Assembly (NCBI RefSeq): GCF_002234575.2
Contig: NZ_CP022464.2
Coordinates: 2,728,001 to 2,792,000 of the forward strand
Direction of reading: 5' to 3'
DNA: 64,000 bases
From: Enterocloster bolteae
GTDB lineage: Bacteria > Bacillota > Clostridia > Lachnospirales > Lachnospiraceae
The notes beneath the pieces are model-generated. The model was given only the letters and a program-made list of their open reading frames with translations, did not search any database and was not told the DNA's origin. This document shows, one piece after another, positions 24,519 through 33,409 of the stretch. A program made the position numbers and the translations under genes. Every line of letters starts with the position of its first letter. Within the stretch, counting starts at the first letter, position 1.

Positions 24519-25688
24519 ATGAAGATAGGTATGATTTGTTTTACGGCAAGAGGCACTGCAATATGCCGCCTTCTGTGCCGCCGGTTCAGGGATACAGGGA
24601 CAGAGTGCACGGGATATGTGCCGCAGCGCTTCTGGAAGCCGGAATGGGAGGCGGAGGGAATCAAGCCTCAGGACAAGTCCCTTTCGGAATGGACCGGATC
24701 CATGTTTGGACAGAAGAGGGCGCTGGTGTTTATCGGGGCGGCCGGCATTGCAGTCAGGGCCATTGCGCCCTTTGTCCGGGATAAGATGACAGATCCCCCT
24801 GTGGTGGCGGTTGACGAAGCCGGGCATTTCTGCATCCCCCTGCTGTCAGGACATGTGGGAGGTGCAAATGAGCTGGCTGAAAGAATGGCGTGCTGGCTTC
24901 AGGGAATACCGGTCATAACCACTGCCACGGATATCAATGGCATCTTTGCGGTGGATGTCTTTGCGGCCCGAAGGGGCCTTTGTATAACAGACAGAAAAAA
25001 GGCCAAAGAAATTTCTGCCTGGCTGCTGGATGGCGGGAAGGTGGGATTTTTCTGCGATTCGGAGTGCCGCAGGGCGGAGGGCGCGTCTGGAGCCGGAACC
25101 ACAAAAAACGGGAGTTCAGGCAGAGGAGCAGAGAACGTTGGGGATGGTACTGAGGGCATATGCAGGCATAATATATGTATGAACAGCGTGTGCAGGCATA
25201 ACATATGGATCACATTCCGAAACAGTGAAAGGCCCTCCCATTCTCCGGACAGGGAAGCGGTCTTTCTCCGCCTGGTTCCAAAGGTGGCAGTGGTAGGGGT
25301 GGGATGCAGGAAGGGAACCCCGCCGGATATCCTGGAAGGCTGTGTCCTGGAAGCGCTGGAAAGAGGAGGCATTGACCCGGCGGCGGTAAAGGCATTATCC
25401 ACCATAGACATAAAGGCAGGGGAAGAGGCGGTAACCAGGCTGGCCCGCAGGTACGGGTGGGAGCTGCGTACATTTACATCCAGGGAGCTGCTGGCTGTGG
25501 AAGGAGAGTTTCAGGAATCTGATTTTGTAAGATCCGCAGTGGGTGTGGGCAATGTCTGCGAAAGGTCCTGTACAGCCAGGGGAGGAAGACTTTTAATACA
25601 TAAGCAGGCCGGAAAAGGGGTGACGGTGGCGGCAGCCATAGAGCCGGTTGCAGGGAAATTAGACATTGAGAAATGCAGTTGGATATGA
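24519..25688 (+). CDS. cbiG: Cobalt-precorrin-5A hydrolase
   Basis: Opens the delta-lactone of cobalt-precorrin-5A, releasing acetaldehyde, in anaerobic B12 synthesis. The 389-residue chain shows the N-terminal domain (IGMICFTARG), the central RALVFIGAAGIAVRAIAPFVRDKMTDPPVV with LLSGHVGGANELAERMA, and the C-terminal CbiG/CobE domain (VAVVGVGCRKGTPPDIL). Between them, residues about 187-235 are a low-complexity Gly/Ser/Arg insert with a 30-bp repeat giving CRHNI twice; normal CbiG has a short linker here. It is the first gene of the operon, with AAAGGAG before the ATG. Confidence 0.9.
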   Translation: MKIGMICFTARGTAICRLLCRRFRDTGTECTGYVPQRFWKPEWEAEGIKPQDKSLSEWTGSMFGQKRALVFIGAAGIAVRAIAPFVRDKMTDPPVVAVDEAGHFCIPLLSGHVGGANELAERMACWLQGIPVITTATDINGIFAVDVFAARRGLCITDRKKAKEISAWLLDGGKVGFFCDSECRRAEGASGAGTTKNGSSGRGAENVGDGTEGICRHNICMNSVCRHNIWITFRNSERPSHSPDREAVFLRLVPKVAVVGVGCRKGTPPDILEGCVLEALERGGIDPAAVKALSTIDIKAGEEAVTRLARRYGWELRTFTSRELLAVEGEFQESDFVRSAVGVGNVCERSCTARGGRLLIHKQAGKGVTVAAAIEPVAGKLDIEKCSWI

Positions 25689-25737
25689 TATACTTTTCCA
25701 TAGTTTAAAAGTCAGATGTTGGACAGCAGGTGAGACT

Positions 25738-26985
25738 ATGGGAGATTCGTACATCTATAAGAATCAGAAAAAATTGAGATGGGGATACACCACAGGTACT
25801 TGTGCGGCAGCGGCTTCCTTGGCAGCTGCCGTTATGTTGTTGCGGGGCAGGAGAATGGAGCAGGTGTCCCTGACAACGCCAAAGGGAGTCCGGCTGGACC
25901 TGGAGGTGGAGGAAATGGAGACGGGGGAGAACTGTGTCTGCTGCGGTGTCAGAAAGGATGCAGGTGACGACCCGGATGTGACGGACGGGCTTATGGTGTA
26001 TTCACAGGTCCGGCTGCCGGATGCGGACAGCGGCGGCGCCGGAGATGCGAGAGAGGCCGGAGATAACACAGAGGCCGGAGATGACAGAAATGCCTGTGGG
26101 GATTATGTGTATGAGAAAGACGGATTGCGGCTGATTTTATCCGGAGGAGTGGGAGTGGGAAGGGTAACCCAGTGCGGTTTGAGCTGCGAAGTGGGAAAAG
26201 CTGCCATTAACCCGGTCCCCAGGCAGATGATATTTGAACAGGTGGCCGGTGTGTGCCGGGAATCTGGTTTTAAGGGAGTGCTTTCCATTGAAATCCGTGT
26301 GCCGGAAGCCCTGAAGGTGGCGGATAAGACCTTTAACAGCCGTTTGGGAATCCAGGGAGGTATATCCATACTGGGGACCAGCGGAATGGTGGAGCCCATG
26401 AGCGAGACAGCCCTCCTTGATACCATCCGGCTGGAACTGAGACAGAGGATCCGAAAAGGGGAGAAGAACCTTCTGGTGACACCGGGAAATTACGGTGAGA
26501 GCTTTGTGGGCACTGTACTTGGCCTTGGCCTTGGGCAGGCCGTGAAATGCAGCAATTTCATAGGCAGTACCATTGACATGGCGGTGGAAGAGGGGGCTGA
26601 GTCCATGCTGCTTATTGGCCATGGAGGAAAGTTAATCAAGCTGGCAGCCGGTATTATGAATACCCATTCCTCCTGGGCAGACGGGAGAATGGAAATCCTG
26701 GCAGCCCACGGAGCTGCCTGCGGCGCAAAAAGAGAGCTGGTGGAACAGATTATGGAAGCAGTGACCGTGGACGAGGGGCTGCGCCTTTTAGAGACAGAGG
26801 ACGGCCTGCGTGAGCAGGTGATGAAGCGGGTGATGGCGCGGCTGGAGCAGCATGTGAAACGGCGGGCCGGCGGACGTCTGAGGGCAGAGGTTATTGTATT
26901 TACCAATGAGCGCGGGATACTTGGGGCAACCACCGGCGCAGATGATATGTTATTGTACTTTACGAACAGATTAAGAAATAGATGA
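25738..26985 (+). CDS. cbiD: Cobalt-precorrin-5B C1-methyltransferase
   Basis: SAM-dependent methylation at C1 of cobalt-precorrin-5B. The 415-residue protein starts RWGYTTGTCAAAASLAA (a family signature), has SGGVGVGRVTQCGL, and ends with IVFTNERGILGATTGADDMLLYF. An upstream frame extension exists, but ATG 25738 with AGGTGA (25728-25733) fits family starts. Residues about 95-122 carry an acidic insert built from the repeated unit EAGDN/REAGD, absent from typical CbiD. It follows cbiG by 49 bp and precedes cbiFH by 13 bp. Confidence 0.92.
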   Translation: MGDSYIYKNQKKLRWGYTTGTCAAAASLAAAVMLLRGRRMEQVSLTTPKGVRLDLEVEEMETGENCVCCGVRKDAGDDPDVTDGLMVYSQVRLPDADSGGAGDAREAGDNTEAGDDRNACGDYVYEKDGLRLILSGGVGVGRVTQCGLSCEVGKAAINPVPRQMIFEQVAGVCRESGFKGVLSIEIRVPEALKVADKTFNSRLGIQGGISILGTSGMVEPMSETALLDTIRLELRQRIRKGEKNLLVTPGNYGESFVGTVLGLGLGQAVKCSNFIGSTIDMAVEEGAESMLLIGHGGKLIKLAAGIMNTHSSWADGRMEILAAHGAACGAKRELVEQIMEAVTVDEGLRLLETEDGLREQVMKRVMARLEQHVKRRAGGRLRAEVIVFTNERGILGATTGADDMLLYFTNRLRNR

Positions 26986-26998
26986 AAGGCGGAGCAAG

Positions 26999-28513
26999 AT
27001 GATACATATAGTAGGAGCAGGTCCGGGGGCGGTTGATTTGATTACGGTCCGCGGACAGAAACTTTTGTCAGAGGCAGATGTGGTCATCTATGCGGGTTCC
27101 CTGGTCAGCCGTGATCTTCTGGGCTGGGCCAGGCAGGATGCAAGGATTTATGACAGTGCCTCCATGGACCTGGAGCAGGTTATGGAAGTGATGGAACAGG
27201 CGGAACGGGACGGTCTTACAACGGTGCGCCTTCATACCGGGGATCCCTGCCTCTACGGTGCCATACGGGAACAGATGGACGGACTGGACGCCAGGGGGAT
27301 AAAATATGACATATGTCCCGGGGTCAGTTCTTTCTGCGGAGCCGCCGCAGCCCTTGGAATGGAATATACCCTGCCCGGTATCAGCCAGAGTGTGGTAATA
27401 ACCAGAATGGCCGGGAGAACACCGGTGCCGGAGCGTGAATCCATAGGGAAATTTGCTGCCCACGGCAGCACCATGGTGATATTCCTGAGCGCAGGCATGA
27501 CGGGAGAGCTGTCAGAGGAGCTGGTAAAGGGCGGATATCCGGGAGATACCCCCGCAGCCATTGTATATAAGGCGACCTGGCCGGATGAGAAGGTGGTCCG
27601 GTGTACGGTAGCCACATTAGAGGAGACAGCAGACAGGGAGGGCATCCATAAGACCGCCCTTATTGTGGTGGGGAATACTGTGGCCCAGACAGGTTATGAG
27701 CGCTCAAAGCTTTACGACCCCGCCTTTACCACTGGATTTCGTGCGGGCCGGGAAATCGTCCCGGGGAAACTGGAGCCGGGAACACTCTATGTGGTGGGAA
27801 TGGGACCCGGAGAAAAAAAGCAGATGACAGGACAGGCGCTGGAAGTGATGGGCCGGTGCCAGGTCATAGCCGGTTATACGGTCTATGTGGACCTGGTAAG
27901 GGGATTGTTCCCCCAGAAGGAGTTCCTGACCACCGCCATGACCAGGGAAGAGGAACGGTGCCGGAAGGCGTTTGAATGCTGCATGGAGGGAAAGAATACA
28001 GCCATGATTTGCAGCGGGGACGCGGGGGTCTATGGAATGGCGGGCCTTATACTGGAGCTGGCTCAGCAGTACCCCGGCGTCAGAGTCAGGATTGTGCCGG
28101 GAATTACGGCTGCCTGCGCAGGGGCAGCTGTTTTGGGAGCACCGCTGATGCACGATTTTGCTGTCATCAGCTTAAGCGACCGGCTCACACCCCTGGAAGA
28201 CATATGGAACCGGGTAGAGGCAGCGGCCCAGGCTGATTTTGTCATATGCCTGTACAATCCGGCCAGCAAGGGACGGCCTGATTTTTTCCGGCAGGCGTGC
28301 AGCCGGATTCTAAAGTACAGGGCAGAGGATACCGTATGCGGGCTGGCTGTGAACATTGGCAGGGAAGGGGAAGAAATGGAGGTCCTGACCCTGGAGGAGC
28401 TGAAGGATCGCCGGGTGGACATGTTTACCACGGTTTATATCGGCAATTCCCATACCAGGCAGATTGGCCCCTATATGGTAACGCCCAGAGGTTACAGGTA
28501 TGAAGGAAATTAA
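26999..28513 (+). CDS. cbiFH: Cobalt-precorrin-4 C11- / cobalt-precorrin-3 C17-methyltransferase fusion
   Basis: Two SAM-dependent tetrapyrrole methylases in one 504-residue chain. Residues 1-250 are CbiF: VGAGPGAVDLITVRGQKLL, HTGDPCLYGAI and PGVSSFCGAAAALG. Residues about 258-504 are CbiH: VVGMGPGEKKQMTGQAL, CSGDAGVYGMAGL, PGITAACAGAAVLGAPLMHDF and VICLYNPASKGRP. In the pathway CbiH acts first (C17 and ring contraction), then CbiF (C11), so the fusion joins consecutive steps. No frameshift separates the halves. cbiJ starts inside its 3' end. Confidence 0.93.
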   Translation: MIHIVGAGPGAVDLITVRGQKLLSEADVVIYAGSLVSRDLLGWARQDARIYDSASMDLEQVMEVMEQAERDGLTTVRLHTGDPCLYGAIREQMDGLDARGIKYDICPGVSSFCGAAAALGMEYTLPGISQSVVITRMAGRTPVPERESIGKFAAHGSTMVIFLSAGMTGELSEELVKGGYPGDTPAAIVYKATWPDEKVVRCTVATLEETADREGIHKTALIVVGNTVAQTGYERSKLYDPAFTTGFRAGREIVPGKLEPGTLYVVGMGPGEKKQMTGQALEVMGRCQVIAGYTVYVDLVRGLFPQKEFLTTAMTREEERCRKAFECCMEGKNTAMICSGDAGVYGMAGLILELAQQYPGVRVRIVPGITAACAGAAVLGAPLMHDFAVISLSDRLTPLEDIWNRVEAAAQADFVICLYNPASKGRPDFFRQACSRILKYRAEDTVCGLAVNIGREGEEMEVLTLEELKDRRVDMFTTVYIGNSHTRQIGPYMVTPRGYRYEGN

Positions 28514-29321
28514 GAAGAGTGTCATACTGTTTGCCGGGACCACGGAGGGAAGGCTGCTGGCGGAATATCTTCAGGAGCTTGACCAGCCCTTTGTAATCTG
28601 CGTGGCTACCGGATATGGAAGGGATTTGCTGGAGGATATAAGCAGGCCGGACGAGAACGGATGTATGGAGATACGCCAGGGGCGCCTGGATGTCACGGAA
28701 ATGGAACGTATGTTTGATGAACTGCGGCCGGAACTGGTCATTGACGCCACCCATCCATATGCGGTGGCAGTAACCCAGAACATAAAAATGGCCTGTTCCA
28801 AACGAAAGGGCCTGCGGCTTTTAAGGTGCCTGCGTGAACCGGGGGCCGGGGACAACCGGCCGGGAGTCATCCATATGCCGGATGTGGAGGCAGCCGCTGC
28901 ATGGCTGTCCTCTGTGGAGGGAAATATTCTGGTGACCACAGGCAGCAAGGAGCTGGCTATCTACACAAGGATAAGGGATTATGATCAGAGAGTGTATGCC
29001 AGGATCCTGCCCTCGGCGGAGGCCGTGGCCCAGTGCAGGAGTCTGGGCTTTGAGGGCCGCCATATCATTGCCATGCAGGGACCATTTTCAGAGGAAATGA
29101 ATCTGGTACAGCTCAGGGAATACGGATGTGCGTATCTGGTGACCAAGGATGGGGGCGCAGCAGGAGGCTTTTCAGAAAAGATAAAGGCAGCCCACAGGGC
29201 CGGGGCAGCGGCAGTGGTGATTGACCGGCCGGGCAGCGGGGAAGGCATATCCCTGGATGATATAAAGGGACAGCTAAAGGAGTGGATGGACCATGAAAAG
29301 AAAGGAAGCATATATGGATGA
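28500..29321 (+). CDS. cbiJ: Cobalt-precorrin-6A reductase
   Basis: NAD(P)H-dependent reduction of the macrocycle of cobalt-precorrin-6A. The 273-residue protein shows LFAGTTEGRLLAEYL (residues 10-24), VIDATHPYAVAVTQNI (about 80), VTTGSKELAIY and the C-terminal LVTKDGGAAGGFSEKIKAA, all CbiJ/CobK signatures. It overlaps cbiFH by 14 bp upstream and cbiET downstream, so translation is probably coupled. Confidence 0.92.
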   Translation: MKEIKKSVILFAGTTEGRLLAEYLQELDQPFVICVATGYGRDLLEDISRPDENGCMEIRQGRLDVTEMERMFDELRPELVIDATHPYAVAVTQNIKMACSKRKGLRLLRCLREPGAGDNRPGVIHMPDVEAAAAWLSSVEGNILVTTGSKELAIYTRIRDYDQRVYARILPSAEAVAQCRSLGFEGRHIIAMQGPFSEEMNLVQLREYGCAYLVTKDGGAAGGFSEKIKAAHRAGAAAVVIDRPGSGEGISLDDIKGQLKEWMDHEKKGSIYG

Positions 29322-30612
29322 TTTAAGGCCAATTGTATATCTGGTGGGCATAGGAATGGGGGGCGAGGACCAGTTGACGGGCCGGGCAATGGATTGCCTG
29401 GAGGCGGCCCAGGTAGTGATGGGGGCGGACCGGATGCTGGACAGCGTCAGCGCGTACACCGATAAGAAACGGGTATTTTCAGCCTATAAGCCCAGTGAGA
29501 TGGTACAGTGGCTGGGCAGCTTCCGGTGGGACGAGGCAGCCCTGGTGCTGTCAGGAGATACGGGCTTTTACAGCGGAGCTGAGGCGGCGGCCAAGGCATT
29601 TTTGCGGGAAGGATGGGATGTGGAATTTGTTCCGGGTGTATCCAGCCTGTCCTATTTCTGCGCCAGGTTGGGAAAGAGCTGGCAGAATGTCCATCCGGTC
29701 AGCAGCCATGGAAGGGATTGTGATGTGGTGGCCTATATCCGCAGCTTCAAGAGCTGTTTTATTCTGCTGGGCGGAGCCGGTAGCGTGCCGGATTTGTGCC
29801 GTCAGCTGGTCAGCAGCGGAATGAGCAGCGTGACTTTATGGGCAGGAGAAAATTTTTCATACGAGGACGAACGCATTGCCTGGCAGATGACGCCTGCTGA
29901 GCTTCTGATGGAGGATGAGCGCCTTCCCTTTGGCAGTCTGGCTTGTGTTTTGGTGGAGAATACAGAGGCAGCGGAAGGACAGCTTTATCCGCAGCCCGGC
30001 CCCCAGGATGAGGACTATATCAGGGGGCAGGTGCCTATGACCAAAAAGGAGGTACGGAGGATATCACTGGATAAGCTGTGTATCGGCTCCCAGGCCGTGT
30101 GTTATGATATCGGGGCCGGCACCGGCTCTGTGGCGGTGGAGATGGGAATGGAGATACGCAAGTGGGGCGGCAGCGGCCAGGTGTATGCCATTGAGCGGAA
30201 CCGGGAAGCCCTGCAGCTGATTGAATCCAACTGCCAGAAGTTCCACGGAAGCTGGATGGGATTTCACATTGTGGAAGGCGAGGCGCCTGAGGCTATGAAG
30301 GGGCTGGAACCTCCCACTCATGCATTCATTGGAGGAAGCGGAGGTCACATGCGTGAAATCGTGGCAGCTCTCCTTGACGCCAATCCCCATGTGAGAATTG
30401 TGGCTAATGCCATTACACTGGAGACTGTTGGTGAAATTTTGGCGTGTATGAAGGAATTCGGATTCGCCACAGGAGAGATAACCCAGGTATGGGCAGCTCC
30501 TGTGGATACAGTGGGAAGCTACCATATGCCAAAAGCGCAGAATCCGGTGTATGTGGCGGTTATGCAGGACCCAAAAGACGATGAGGGAGAGATACAATGG
30601 CAGGAGTTATGA
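29314..30612 (+). CDS. cbiET: Cobalt-precorrin-7 C5- / C15-methyltransferase (decarboxylating) fusion
   Basis: A CobL-like 432-residue fusion. The N-terminal half is CbiE (VYLVGIGMGGEDQLTGRAMD, then LVLSGDTGFYSGAEAAA), methylating C5. The C-terminal half from about residue 235 is CbiT (CYDIGAGTGSVAVEMG as SAM motif I, then HAFIGGSGGHMREIV), methylating C15 with decarboxylation. ATG 29293 is also in frame, but ATG 29314 has AAAGGAAG seven bases upstream and directly leads into the first strand. It overlaps cbiJ by 8 bp and cbiA by 16 bp. Confidence 0.92.
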   Translation: MDDLRPIVYLVGIGMGGEDQLTGRAMDCLEAAQVVMGADRMLDSVSAYTDKKRVFSAYKPSEMVQWLGSFRWDEAALVLSGDTGFYSGAEAAAKAFLREGWDVEFVPGVSSLSYFCARLGKSWQNVHPVSSHGRDCDVVAYIRSFKSCFILLGGAGSVPDLCRQLVSSGMSSVTLWAGENFSYEDERIAWQMTPAELLMEDERLPFGSLACVLVENTEAAEGQLYPQPGPQDEDYIRGQVPMTKKEVRRISLDKLCIGSQAVCYDIGAGTGSVAVEMGMEIRKWGGSGQVYAIERNREALQLIESNCQKFHGSWMGFHIVEGEAPEAMKGLEPPTHAFIGGSGGHMREIVAALLDANPHVRIVANAITLETVGEILACMKEFGFATGEITQVWAAPVDTVGSYHMPKAQNPVYVAVMQDPKDDEGEIQWQEL

Positions 30613-32300
30613 TAGCGGCTCCGGGAAGCGGCAGCGGGAAGACGATGGTAACCTGCGGCCTGCTGACCCTCCTTAAGAGGAAGGGATATAATCCGGCTGC
30701 GTTTAAGTGCGGACCGGACTACATTGACGGCCTGTTCCACCGCAGGGTTCTGGGAGTGGAAAATGGAAACCTGGACAGCTTTTTTGAGACCGGGACACAT
30801 ATGAGACAGAAGCTGTCCCGGGGCATGGAACGCCATTTTGTAGTGGCGGAAGGGGTCATGGGATATTTTGACGGCCTTGGGGGCGTGTCTGTTCAGGGGA
30901 GTTCTTTTGAGATTGGAAGTATTCTTGGTCTGCCTGCCATTCTGGTGGTGGATGGAAGAGGAGCCAGCTTATCGCTGATGGCATTGATTCAGGGATTTTT
31001 GGAGTATGATGCCATGCTGGAGGGAAAAGACGAGGAAAAAACTCACAATAAAACTGACTGTGATGCTGAATGTGCGGCTGGCATGCAATACGAAGGATGC
31101 AGGAAGAGAAGATGGAAAGAGAATGAGGAAAATTATCGTGAGAAAAAATCTCATACATCCAACGGACTGCATGGGTGTGTTTGCGGAAACACAGACTGCC
31201 ATGAGAGCAAGGGTAAAAAAAATAACAACATAAGGGGAATCTTTTTCAACCGCATGTCCCCCATGATATATAACCGTATAAAACCTATGGTGGAGGAATT
31301 GTTTCGGATTCCGGTCATTGGATATTTACCTGAACTGAACTTCCTTCATGTGGGAAGCCGTCATCTGGGACTGGTGCTTCCGGATGAGATAGATGGAATC
31401 AGGGAGCAGCTGGAACAGCTGGCAGACCGGATGGATGAAAATTTGGAGTGGGAACCGCTATTGAAGATTGCTGCTGAGGCAGGCGGACGGGACAGGGAGG
31501 TACCGGTCCGGGAAGAAGCAGGAGCCGGGCAGCAAACGGGGAATGTAGCGGGAATTAAGACGGGAAACAAGCTGGGAAACGAGCCGGGAAACATACCGCA
31601 TTTCCGCCTGGGGATTGCCAGGGATGAGGCATTCTGTTTTTATTATGAGGACAACCTGAGGGCTATGGAACAGGCTGGGGCCCGGCTTGTGTATTTTAGT
31701 CTGCTCCATCAGGAGAAACTGCCGGATGGGCTGGACGGGCTGATTTTAGGAGGCGGTTATCCTGAAAATCACGGGGAGGCCCTGGCGGCGAACAGGACCA
31801 TGCGGGATTCGGTGGCTGCGGCTGCCGCGTCCGGGATGCCCATTCTGGCAGAGTGCGGGGGATACCTCTATCTGCTGGACAGTCTGGAGGGAGCCGACGG
31901 AACGGTTTATCCCATGGCAGGGGTCTTGAAGGGCCACGGATACAGGGCCGGGAAAACCGGCAGGTTTGGATACATAACCCTGGGGCCCAACCGCTGCCTT
32001 CCCTATCTCCGGGAAGGGGAGGAGATAAAAGGCCATGAATTTCATTACTGGGACTGCGATTGCGGGGAGGATGAATTTTGTATGACGGCTGCCAAGCCAA
32101 AGGGCGGCCGCAGCTGGCCCTGTATGAGAACAGCAAAACAGGTGATGGCAGGATTCCCCCACCTCTATTATCCTTCCTGCCCCGGACTGGTCCGACGGTT
32201 TGCCGGACAGTGCGTGGAATACGGACAGAGACATGACCGGAAACATGACAGACAAGAGCGTAACGGACAAGAACATGACGGAGAGGAACATGAGCTATGA
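30597..32300 (+). CDS. cbiA: Cobyrinate a,c-diamide synthase
   Basis: ATP- and glutamine-dependent amidation of the a and c side chains of cobyrinate. The 567-residue protein is about 100 longer than usual. It has the P-loop IAAPGSGSGKTMVTCGL (residues 5-21), KCGPDYIDGLFH, and a C-terminal GATase with nucleophile Cys in LAECGGYLYL and final HEFHYW. The extra length comes from a cysteine- and lysine-rich insert (nt 31018-31232, visibly more A/T-rich than its surroundings), a repetitive GNKLGNEPGN stretch (nt 31520-31600) and a repetitive C-terminal tail rich in HDR/EHD. Both inserts fall between domain elements. cobT overlaps by ATGA. Confidence 0.9.
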   Translation: MAGVMIAAPGSGSGKTMVTCGLLTLLKRKGYNPAAFKCGPDYIDGLFHRRVLGVENGNLDSFFETGTHMRQKLSRGMERHFVVAEGVMGYFDGLGGVSVQGSSFEIGSILGLPAILVVDGRGASLSLMALIQGFLEYDAMLEGKDEEKTHNKTDCDAECAAGMQYEGCRKRRWKENEENYREKKSHTSNGLHGCVCGNTDCHESKGKKNNNIRGIFFNRMSPMIYNRIKPMVEELFRIPVIGYLPELNFLHVGSRHLGLVLPDEIDGIREQLEQLADRMDENLEWEPLLKIAAEAGGRDREVPVREEAGAGQQTGNVAGIKTGNKLGNEPGNIPHFRLGIARDEAFCFYYEDNLRAMEQAGARLVYFSLLHQEKLPDGLDGLILGGGYPENHGEALAANRTMRDSVAAAAASGMPILAECGGYLYLLDSLEGADGTVYPMAGVLKGHGYRAGKTGRFGYITLGPNRCLPYLREGEEIKGHEFHYWDCDCGEDEFCMTAAKPKGGRSWPCMRTAKQVMAGFPHLYYPSCPGLVRRFAGQCVEYGQRHDRKHDRQERNGQEHDGEEHEL

Positions 32301-33355
32301 CATTGAAGGAAGCGATGAACAGCATTAAGCCAGCCAGCCAGGCACTCAGGCAGCAGGCAAAGCAGCGCTGGGACCAGGTGGCCAAACCTCTGGGAAGCCT
32401 GGGAGTCCTGGAGGAGGATATCATACGCATTGCCGCTGCTTCCGGCAGCCTGGCAGTCAGCCTGCGTCCCAGGGCTATTGTGGTCATGTGTGGGGATAAT
32501 GGCGTTGTAAAGGAAGGGGTGACCCAGACAGGGCAGGAGGTTACCGCCATTGTGGCGGGGAATATGGCCCGGGGAAATTCGTGTGTATGCCTCATGGCCC
32601 GCCAGGCAGGGGCCGACGTGATTCCTGTGGATGTGGGTATGGCCTGCCGCGACGCGGTTCCCGGCGTGGTGAACCGGAAAGTGGCATATGGGACAAAGGA
32701 TTTCCTGGAGGAACCTGCCATGACCATGGAGGAGACAGTGAGGGCCATGGAGGCAGGTGCAGATATGGCCATGGAACTGAAGGAAAGGGGATATGTGCTG
32801 GCTGGCTCCGGGGAAATGGGAATCGGCAATACCACTACCAGCAGCGCCCTGCTTTCCGTGCTTCTTAATATGGACCCGGAACTGGTGACGGGCCGGGGGG
32901 CTGGTCTGACCACTGCCGGCTACAACCGCAAGGTGCAGGTCATAAGGGAAGGCATCCGTATCCGCAAGCCGTCCGGGGAGGACCCGGTGGACGCGCTGTC
33001 CAAAGTGGGCGGACTGGATTTGGCGGCCCTGACGGGCTTTTACATTGGATGCGCGGCCTGCGGCCTGCCGGTGGTGCTGGACGGACTCATAACAGGGGCA
33101 GCCGCTCTGGCGGCCGTCAGAATCAGCCCGGATGTAAAAGGATATCTGCTGGCCTCCCACGTTTCAGCCGAGCCTGCCGGGGCAATGGTTCTGGATGCTC
33201 TTGGCCTTAAACCTGCTATTTCTGCGGGAATGTGTCTGGGGGAGGGCACCGGCGCAGCGGCCCTGTTTCCGCTTTTGGATATGGCGGCGGCTGTGTACAC
33301 GCAGATGAGCAGCTTTGATGACATCCATGTGGATGCGTATGAGCATCTTCTGTAA
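32297..33355 (+). CDS. cobT: Nicotinate-nucleotide:dimethylbenzimidazole phosphoribosyltransferase
   Basis: Makes alpha-ribazole phosphate, activating the lower ligand base of cobalamin. The 352-residue chain has the family's usual length and shows KPLGSLGVLEEDIIRIAAA near the start, VVMCGDNGVVKEGVTQT (about 57-73), GEMGIGNTTTSSALL and the C-terminal MCLGEGTGAAALFPLLD with the catalytic-base Glu region. The base used (DMB or another) cannot be told. ATG overlaps the cbiA stop by four bases. Confidence 0.94.
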   Translation: MTLKEAMNSIKPASQALRQQAKQRWDQVAKPLGSLGVLEEDIIRIAAASGSLAVSLRPRAIVVMCGDNGVVKEGVTQTGQEVTAIVAGNMARGNSCVCLMARQAGADVIPVDVGMACRDAVPGVVNRKVAYGTKDFLEEPAMTMEETVRAMEAGADMAMELKERGYVLAGSGEMGIGNTTTSSALLSVLLNMDPELVTGRGAGLTTAGYNRKVQVIREGIRIRKPSGEDPVDALSKVGGLDLAALTGFYIGCAACGLPVVLDGLITGAAALAAVRISPDVKGYLLASHVSAEPAGAMVLDALGLKPAISAGMCLGEGTGAAALFPLLDMAAAVYTQMSSFDDIHVDAYEHLL

Positions 33356-33409
33356 TTGGAATGTAAGGAATTTGGATGAACATGACGACACGATAATAGG
33401 AGACCTGGA

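Noticed and set aside
31006..31233. 75-codon plus-strand frame inside the A/T-rich insert of cbiA
   Set aside because: CbiA's own frame stays open across it, no ribosome-binding site was seen, and the peptide matches nothing I recognise.
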